NCBI GenBank assembly: GCA_015501585.1
Contig: JADNRY010000004.1
Location: 124,001 to 188,000, forward strand
Source of the DNA: Rhodocollybia butyracea
Lineage: Eukaryota; Basidiomycota; Agaricomycetes; Agaricales; Omphalotaceae
DNA length: 64,000 nt
Direction of reading: 5' to 3'
The position numbers and the translations under genes are program-made. A model generated the notes under the pieces. That model was not told the DNA's origin and ran no database searches. It was given only the letters and a program-made list of their open reading frames with translations. Positions 57,205 through 64,000 of the stretch are shown here, one piece after another (the first letter of the stretch is position 1; each line of letters begins with the position of its first letter).

Positions 57205-59872
57205 CTACCCCACAAGCCTCAGCCTTACAACCGTTCTCTGTCCAGGAAAACACCGATGAGAACTGACAGGAAGAACCACCACTTCCAATTCCCCCACCAT
57301 TTCTCGTGCAGGATGTGATACTGTAGCTCCCAAATCATGAGGGACGGCAAGAGCTACCAAATCCCTACATGCAAAACGCGTCACAATCCCTCCATAGGCG
57401 ACCCCAACCGAACGACTATCAGGTCTAAAGACGCGTGTTAGATTCATTCCGACGGCTAGGAGAATTACGCTCACATAAACTTGATCGTTGTTACCTTCTC
57501 GACCTCCTGCATCAAGTTGGTCACGTACTCATTCACCTCATCTGTACGCTTCAACACTTCAAAGTCCGATGCTACGACCGAAAACTCCCCATCGAAGGAA
57601 AACTTTGATAAAGAATCTGTCCCTTCACAGAAAGTAAGGTAGTAGGCCTGCGCTTGTAGAAATTGTTGAAGGAGTTCTTGGAGATCGGTTACGAGACGCG
57701 AAAGACATTGATATTCAGGATATGGTGTTGGAAGGCGGGGCTGCAACGTGCAATTATGAGTTAGAAAGAGCCGACGGTCTGAAGCAAAAAGACGTACTTT
57801 GGCAGGAGGAACAGGCCTCTGAGGGAGTTTTATAATTGGACTTGGAGCGGTAGGGCGCAGGCAGGACTTTAACTTGGGGCTGGGGCTGGAAGCTGAAGGT
57901 TCCTCTAAGGGTATGATTCGTACTCTTGCATGCACCTCTATAGGACAAGATTTCCTAACATCAGAAGGTAGCATCCTCCAAGCACATTGATCGCAGATAG
58001 CATCCGTAGTGGCGGCATCCTCGATATTCGATAAAGTACCTGCATTAATTTGGGCTTTGATTCTCTTCAATTTATCATCTTCTAGTCGCATTCCACAGTC
58101 AAGACTGGGACATCTGTCGTTAGCAAGACTAGTAAGATCTAGAGGAGGCGACAAGTCCAGGTGCATTATTTTCTACGGTAAGTTAGAAAGGGAGTGCAAA
58201 GAACAGACGAGGATCTTACATACCTCGATAGGTGTTACTTCTGCCGCTGCCTTGGCCTGCTTATCTGCTTTTGCCCATCCCTGTCGGATCCTCACGTTTT
58301 GTGTCGTTCGAAACCGACAAGGGAAACATAGCTTGTACTTGTACTCGGCTTTGCTAGGAACGATATGCTTACAATTATGTAAAGTGCAAACTCTTGCTCC
58401 AGCGGTGACGAGACCAGCGGGGTCATGGAGATAATATGATTTCATCTTGTTGACAGAGTTGAGTCGAAGAAGAGTCATCGATGAAACCTAAGATTGTGCG
58501 TGTCAGCAAGACAAAAGAGAGAGAGATGTGGAATACCTTCTGGGTGGGCTGGGGCTTTGATTTCGGCTGGACAGTAATCTCATCGTCCTTGGTATACCTG
58601 GATTCGCATCCGAGGCGTTTCCGTTGGTATTCTCGACGGCTTTTGCGACACGAAGGGCAGCACTTCCAAGAGTAGTGAAGAGGAAGGAAACCGGAACAGA
58701 TAGAGCATCGAGCGGAAGAAAGGCCTGAACTTGGTCCAGCCTCGGTGTTGTGTGAAGTAGGGGCTATTGCGTCGTCGTCAGGTTCAGTGAGATCGCTATC
58801 CCACCCACTGATGGGGTATTTGGCATCTGCCTCGTCGGCTACAGCTCTCACATCCTCATACACCCCATCCATGGACATGTCATGCTCATCCTTCACGTAT
58901 CCGTCAAACCAAGATACGCGTTTCTTCTGTTTCTTCTCCTTTCTCTTTCGCTTCTGTCTAGTACCAGACACAGAAAGAGCACTGGTGTTTTGACTTTGCC
59001 ATTCTTTCGATACGCAGCTTATGCATATACGTCGGGTACCATCAGCTTTAACAACACCATTGCATCCTTCATTGAAGCAGGAACGGAGCAACATCGCCAT
59101 TTTGGGGCGGTCTTGCAGTGGCATTATATCAGCACGTTGTTGTAGTGGAGCCGAACTCGGAAGCTTGACCTGTTGGTATTCGGCGGGGAAACTAGGTAAA
59201 GGTTGAGATGTAAAGAGGCCCGGCGGCCATGACTGCGGGGCGGCAGGTTTCACAGAAATTGGAGTAGGTGGCAGCTATGGTAGAATATTATTTAGCAACA
59301 CGCGTCGTTTAAGAGCTGGATTACCTTTGAAGGTGATATCCGAGGCGGAATTCGAATCGATAGCTTCGGAATCTTTTTTGGCTGTGGCGATTCTTCAGCT
59401 GGGAATTGTGAGTGAGTAGATGGCGGAGCTTGTGAGGGAACAGTAGGCGATGGCGAAGGCTGCGGAGGACTTTCTGGCGGATAAACCAGTTCAAAATCAT
59501 CGAGTTCATCCTACAAAACTCAGCCGAATACTCGCTGAAAAAACATAGCGGTATCCTACCTCTTCCATACTGATATCTGTATCCGGAGTCGGCTGTTCGT
59601 CCTCAGGATAAAGTAATTCAAAATTGTCCAAGTCGATGTCGATTTCCTCTAATGCGGACTGATGTCGAAATCAGCCATGCTGCCATAGATTCATTTTGTT
59701 TCTCAAAAAGACGTACCGCAACTGCGCTCTGAACCTCCGCGATTAGCGAGTATCCTTCACCACCATTCCCATTTTCTCTCTGCGTACCAGAACCCACGTA
59801 TCCAAAGCCGTCCATTCTAACATCTTCGTCGAAAGAGGCCGAAATCAAAGGGCCTGCAATACTCAGCGCCAT
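57205..59872 (-). CDS. Hypothetical protein with four CxxxxC...CxxC modules
   Basis: Starts MALSIAGPLISASF at 59872; about 750 residues estimated over seven or so exons. A long disordered acidic/Pro-rich first third (LDNFELLYPEDEQ, LDDFELVYPPES) is followed by four cysteine modules: CFNEGC...CISC, CSIC...CPSC, CTLHNC...CFPC, CPSLDC...CDQC. Basic stretches (KRKRKEKKQKKR) lie between modules 1 and 2. The end (IPDSRSVGVAYGG, VVVLPVSSHRCFPG) looks globular. Spacing suggests zinc binding, possibly nuclear, by inference. Not recognised as a known family. Confidence 0.7.
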
Positions 59873-60110
59873 ATAGCGTGTACTTTCAAGTACACAGCAA
59901 AAACAAGCCTAGGAACAAGCAAATAGTTCCATAGGCCAGTAAGGATTAAAGGAACAGAAAAATGGAGTAATAAAAAGTTAAAAGGTTTTTTTTTTTGGCT
60001 CCGAGACGTCAATAGCCGCGCGTGACACACTTAGAGGTACGTACGGTACGCGTTTGCCTATAGAATCTCACTTTACGCGTATCGTATACTCAGCTGCATT
60101 CTTCACTACG

Positions 60111-61983
60111 CTACTCCTGCCATTCATAAGACCCTACTATCGCGGTCTTGCCTACAAGAGATCCTTGTGTTGGCGAGAGAACCGTCATTTTTTTTGTGTG
60201 CAATGTCCAGATTCGTCCTATCACCCGAGTAAGCAACATACGAACGAGCAAGAGAAAACGGCGTACACAACGATAAACCCTACAACGGTAAGATCTAAAA
60301 GTTCCTCGTCGTAACGTTCGTTTTCGTCGGGATTGCGGTGTGAAAGCACGGCAAGGACAGCGTTCAGCAAGCCCGAGCCTGGTTGTGAAGGATCCACTGG
60401 AACAGGCTGCATTTCAGAGACTACACGGAGTGCGCCGATGGGTAATGCAGAGGAAGGAGCCATTGTTTCTATAGCGCGAATTGTGTAAGTCAACACGACA
60501 GAAACACCTAATCTAGTCTATTACCTGCACCAATCCGATAGATCGTTAGGTCACTGAAATTGACGACAGTAGAAGATGGAGAGAGGGTGAAATCGGTCAG
60601 GGTTTCTCCACCTTGGGTTGCAGCTTTGATCCCAGGAGGGAAAGGAAGTGTCTCTCCATACATATAGGCATGTAGCTGGTACATGTGGACTCGCTCCCGA
60701 TAACTATGATCAAGTTCTACTACCTTTGGGATGGTTCAAACGATCATCTAGCGCACAGAAGATAATTCACGTACCCCTCCGGATTTGGGTATCTTCACAA
60801 CCGTCAACAGAGAGCCAAAAGCACGTTGCATCTCGACATTTAGTTTCTCATGTCCTACTACGAGTATAGTGTTAACTGCTGACGAATTAATATGCGATTT
60901 GGGTGGAAGTGAAGCAAAAGACACCGACTTCTAAAAGCGTCAATGCATGCTCGAATGAGCTTCTGCCGATGATCATTTGTGGCAGGCCCCGAACCAAATG
61001 AAGATGGCGTGTCAACAATGATACCAGCAGCCTGACCTGACGAAGCCTTGATTAACGAGACATCCGGCGTCACGACGGTACCCACCTTCGGGATGATGGC
61101 TAATTTTTTTCCTCAATATTTCCTCCAAGGTTGCGAATGAGCCTGTCCATCAAGAGAGGATTCCGCTTAGTCTCAGCATGTCCATACCAGTACACTATCG
61201 GAAGGATGGCATTTGACGCCAACGTCGTGGGTGCAGATGTCGATGCGGAGCCAAGAGGGTTTGCGGGAGAACTTGTGGGTATCGGTCCGTGAACGGCTGC
61301 AGCAGACACCGCACCTGGAGCAGCCCAACCTCCCTGTGACAAGTCAATGTTAGAAGGTAGCGATCAGTCTTGCGTGGATTTGTCCTTGCCTCGTTGGGAT
61401 CAAGATTAACCAATATAGGTGACCACCCTTGACCGGCACGACAAGCGTAGTTGACCAAAAGTTTTGCAGATAGTAGTCTTTCCAGAATTCTCAGGGCCTA
61501 GAACCATTATTCTGGGAGGGTCTGCGGCTGTTGGTGCTTCTGGAACAGGTGATCCACGCAGTTTAGCCAGTGTACGGACTCGCATTTGTTCGAAAGCGAT
61601 ATGCAAGTTACCATAGGCCGCCATTGGGGTTTCCTCAGAGACATACTCGGTGGAGGGTTGACCTGTAACGTGCTTTCAATTAGCATACGCTGAAACATGA
61701 GGAGCGATCCATGAAACTCATCTCGATTGTACATCCAACCCAAGTGAACACCGCAGCTTTGCATTCCGAGCCGAAAAGGTAGGGTTTTCGTTCAACCAAC
61801 TCGGCCCCGAATATTTCTGCTTGGCCTCGTACGAGCTACGTTCCATTTTCAACCAGGCAAATTAGACCAGACTAGAATCAGATAGTAAGCACTCACTGTG
61901 ATGGCCAGAGAAGCTCCAACGTCTAGTTCGAATCTGAATTCAGTTTCTGCTTCAAGTACCCATTCTTTAGCAAAATCAGACAT
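60111..61983 (-). CDS. clp1: Clp1, polynucleotide kinase-fold subunit of mRNA 3'-end cleavage factor
   Basis: Starts MSDFAKEWVLEAETEFRFEL at 61983. Walker A GPENSGKTT, then VNYACRAGQGWSPILVNLDP, PGAVSAAAVHGPIP, SNAILPIVYWYGH, IIVDTPSSF, VVGHEKLNVEMQ, VVELDHSYRERVHMYQLHAY, MYGETLPFPPGI and VVNFSDLTIYRIG. The expected end is GFIVVTNLDIAHKK, then MTVLSPTQGSLVG and KTAIVGSYEWQE (stop at 60111). The splice phase before TNLDIA fits, but a run of eight A residues (60188-60195 on the plus strand as T8) is one base too long, so the deposited frame shifts 12 residues before the MTVLSP block ends. Role: CF IA assembly, pre-mRNA cleavage. Confidence 0.88.
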
Positions 61984-62700
61984 TTTCACCAAGGTCAGGG
62001 CGTTCAAAGGCTTAATCGGAAGAAATGCAGTTGAATCTCAGCACTACAAAGAAACCGATATTGTTAAGTGAGCGCTGAAACAGACGCCCGATTATTTAGC
62101 GCCTTGTGCTCTCAAGCCAAAAATAGTTCGACTCTCCGAGCGTGGTGTACATTCCGACGCGACAGGATACAGCGAACTAGGGAACACCGAAACGACCTAA
62201 GGCGACACAGACGGAGTCGATATGTATGATAAACGACCTTGTAAACGACCTGCGAACGACCTGCGAACGACCTGCGAACTCCACTGCAATGAACTCCGTT
62301 AAGTTCGTGTTATTTTCGCGACATCTAGTCCATGAAACGCCACAAAACGTACACGTCCTGCTATTCTCGTCTGCTGGGTAAAAACCTGCTAGAAGCCTTG
62401 GAACTTCCCAGTTCCAAATATTTCTCTGAAATACTCAACTCCCAAAATATGTATGTCAGCTCTTATGTCAATCTCGAGATCATCGGATGGAAAACATACG
62501 AATTGGGAAAGACCGGACCAGCCCTTACAGGCCTGTCGTTTCTCTTACAAACTCTATTGTGAATGTCGTATCCATGGGATTTTCGTGTGACTAATAGGAA
62601 TCGCAGTCAGAAGAAGAAATAGATCTGCCCAAATCCGATACGCTATATGTAGCTGCAATGGCCTCCCGCAGCCCAAACAAACTTTGTTCCCCCTCTGCCC
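61984..62700. other. Intergenic with a short tandem repeat
   Basis: Divergent promoters of clp1 and the second MFS gene should lie here. About 62230-62277 holds four tandem units of roughly 11 bases (AACGACCTGCG). A 76-residue frame at 62332-62562 has no recognisable features. Confidence 0.4.
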
Positions 62701-64000
62701 ATGTCCACGTCCGACTCGACGAGCACCCACCGTGAAAAGAATGGACATGCAATCAAGGCAGTCACAGAGTTTGACGTCGATATTGCAGCTCAGCTTGTGA
62801 GCGGTGATGTTGGCGAAGATTTGGACCCCCAGGTTATGAAAAAGCTCCTGTAGGCGATTCTTCTATCCGAGCAGCGAGTTTATGTCGAATGAACTTTTGA
62901 CCATAGGCGCAAGATAGATCTCCACATCATGCCTTTGTTGTGCCGTGAGTTCTGTCGTAGTCTCGTTCCATCGATTTTTCTAATTGCTTTCCGTAGTGAT
63001 GTACTTGTGAGTAGCTCTCTTTCGCCTGTAACGATTAGGATACTTATCCTTTCGAAGAATGACTTTTGCGGATAAGACTTCCCTTGGACAGTCAGCGGTT
63101 TTGGGCATCCAGTGAGTTTCATATCCGCGTTTCGTTGCTCGCCGTCGCTCACTAGGTTAATGACAGGAGCACCGCTCATCTATCTCAAAACCAATTCAAT
63201 TGGCTGAGCTCTGTTTTCTACCTGACTTACTTGGCATTTGAAGTACCTCCGCTCCTAAGCCGGCTGAAGCAAGTGCTTATCGTCTTATGCAGTACCCCCA
63301 AAATCTTGCTCTTCAATACTTCCCTGTAGGAAAATGGATGAGGTGAGTTCTGCGCTTCCTGTGACTCAAATCAAGTGTGCTAACACATGATGTAGTGTCA
63401 ATATCTTCATTTGGGCTGTCGTACTCTTGAAAGTTATCTCCCCTTCATCTGCCAACAACGTAGCTTATTTTCTCATGTTCAGGCTCCACGCCGCGTGCCA
63501 TTCGTTTGGTGGCTTGTTCGCTGTGCGATTCATTCTCGGAATCTGTGAGGGCGCGATCACCCCTGGATTCATGATCGTACGTCGTTCCACCATGTTTGAT
63601 CCTCAGAGTTGCACCTTGACACAGCTGACCCTTTCATACTCGTGATCTAGGTCACGTCGATGTTCTACACGCGTCAAGAACAAAATAAACGCGTCGGCTA
63701 TTGGTGTAAGCTGTTCCATGTGGATCCAGATCCAAGCATTTGGCTTTAGAGTTAACCACTTACTAACCAAACTCTTTTTAAGTCTTGATGAATGGCTTCG
63801 CTGTGATCTTCCTGGGACTCGTATCGTTTGGGCTTCTGCACACCAAGGTAATCATCCTAGGCCCATGCGCCGCTGTCCTGAAAGTCATATCCAAGCTAAT
63901 CAACTCAACTTCTCAGACGCCGAAATTTGCCCCTTGGCAATGGTCTGCAACTGTTTATTCACTGGAGAGGCCACTACTGACTAGCAATTGTCTTCGTTGT
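62701..64000 (+). CDS. MFS transporter, Dal5 type, second copy (5' part, runs off the window)
   Basis: Starts MSTSDSTSTHREKNGH and follows the transporter at 31665-34323 exon by exon: KKLLRKIDLHIMPLLC, TTLGQSAVLGIQ, AHLSQNQFNWLSSVFYLTYL, YPQNLALQYFPVGKW, FGGLFAVRFILGICEGAITP, TRQEQNKRVGYW, FLGLVSF, TPKFAPWQW, then an intron that passes the window end. All splice sites read so far are intact and no stop was found. Likely functional, but the 3' half is not visible. Divergence from the first copy is modest, mostly in the first 40 residues. Confidence 0.8.

Overview
The window is fungal nuclear DNA, almost certainly from an agaricomycete basidiomycete. Genes carry many introns of about 50 bp with GT-AG (some GC-AG) borders, and the conserved genes are eukaryotic. 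A Rhizoctonia/Ceratobasidium-like species is possible but is only a guess. No bacterial features, rRNA, convincing tRNA or CRISPR array was seen. All exon joins were read by eye from splice motifs and paralogue comparison.

Layout. (1) 0.3-3.9 kb: a long acidic protein with two SAP-like motifs and a C-terminal TKL-type kinase domain whose catalytic lysine appears moved to the glycine loop, as in WNK kinases. (2) 4.4-31.4 kb: accessory region built around seven copies (A-G, called family X here) of an unrecognised four-helix membrane protein gene. A and B are on the minus strand; C, D, E, G and F are on the plus strand. Only A and F look intact. The others carry stops or are split by transposons: hAT-type MITEs with perfect 8-bp target duplications, a 2.3-kb noncoding repeat (called R1), a foldback element, a solo LTR, and a 4.7-kb TIR element packed with short palindromes. 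Copies A, B and F each sit next to a 3' end of a Dal5-type MFS transporter gene, so that block was duplicated as a unit. (3) 31.7-34.3 kb: the full MFS transporter. (4) 35.5-41.7 kb: housekeeping genes: a Cdc20/Cdh1-family APC/C activator, a CDF metal transporter and the AP-1 mu subunit apm1, the last two divergent. (5) 42-49 kb: a decayed segmental duplication of the apm1 3' half plus a polytopic membrane protein gene (two recognisable copies and a third remnant), with a MITE at its edge. (6) 49.5-62 kb: conserved block: dss4 and ctf18 (divergent, 68 bp apart), a Ran1/Ksp1-like kinase, a membrane protein, a protein with four C4 cysteine modules, and clp1. (7) 62.7 kb to the end: the 5' part of a second MFS transporter, a close paralogue of the first.

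The housekeeping genes serve cell cycle control (APC/C activator, Ctf18 clamp loader, Ran1-like kinase), vesicle traffic (apm1, dss4) and mRNA 3'-end processing (clp1). They share no single pathway. The most unusual biology is the family X expansion with its possible micro-introns, the WNK-like kinase, and the NGLLS-repeat N-terminus of Ctf18.
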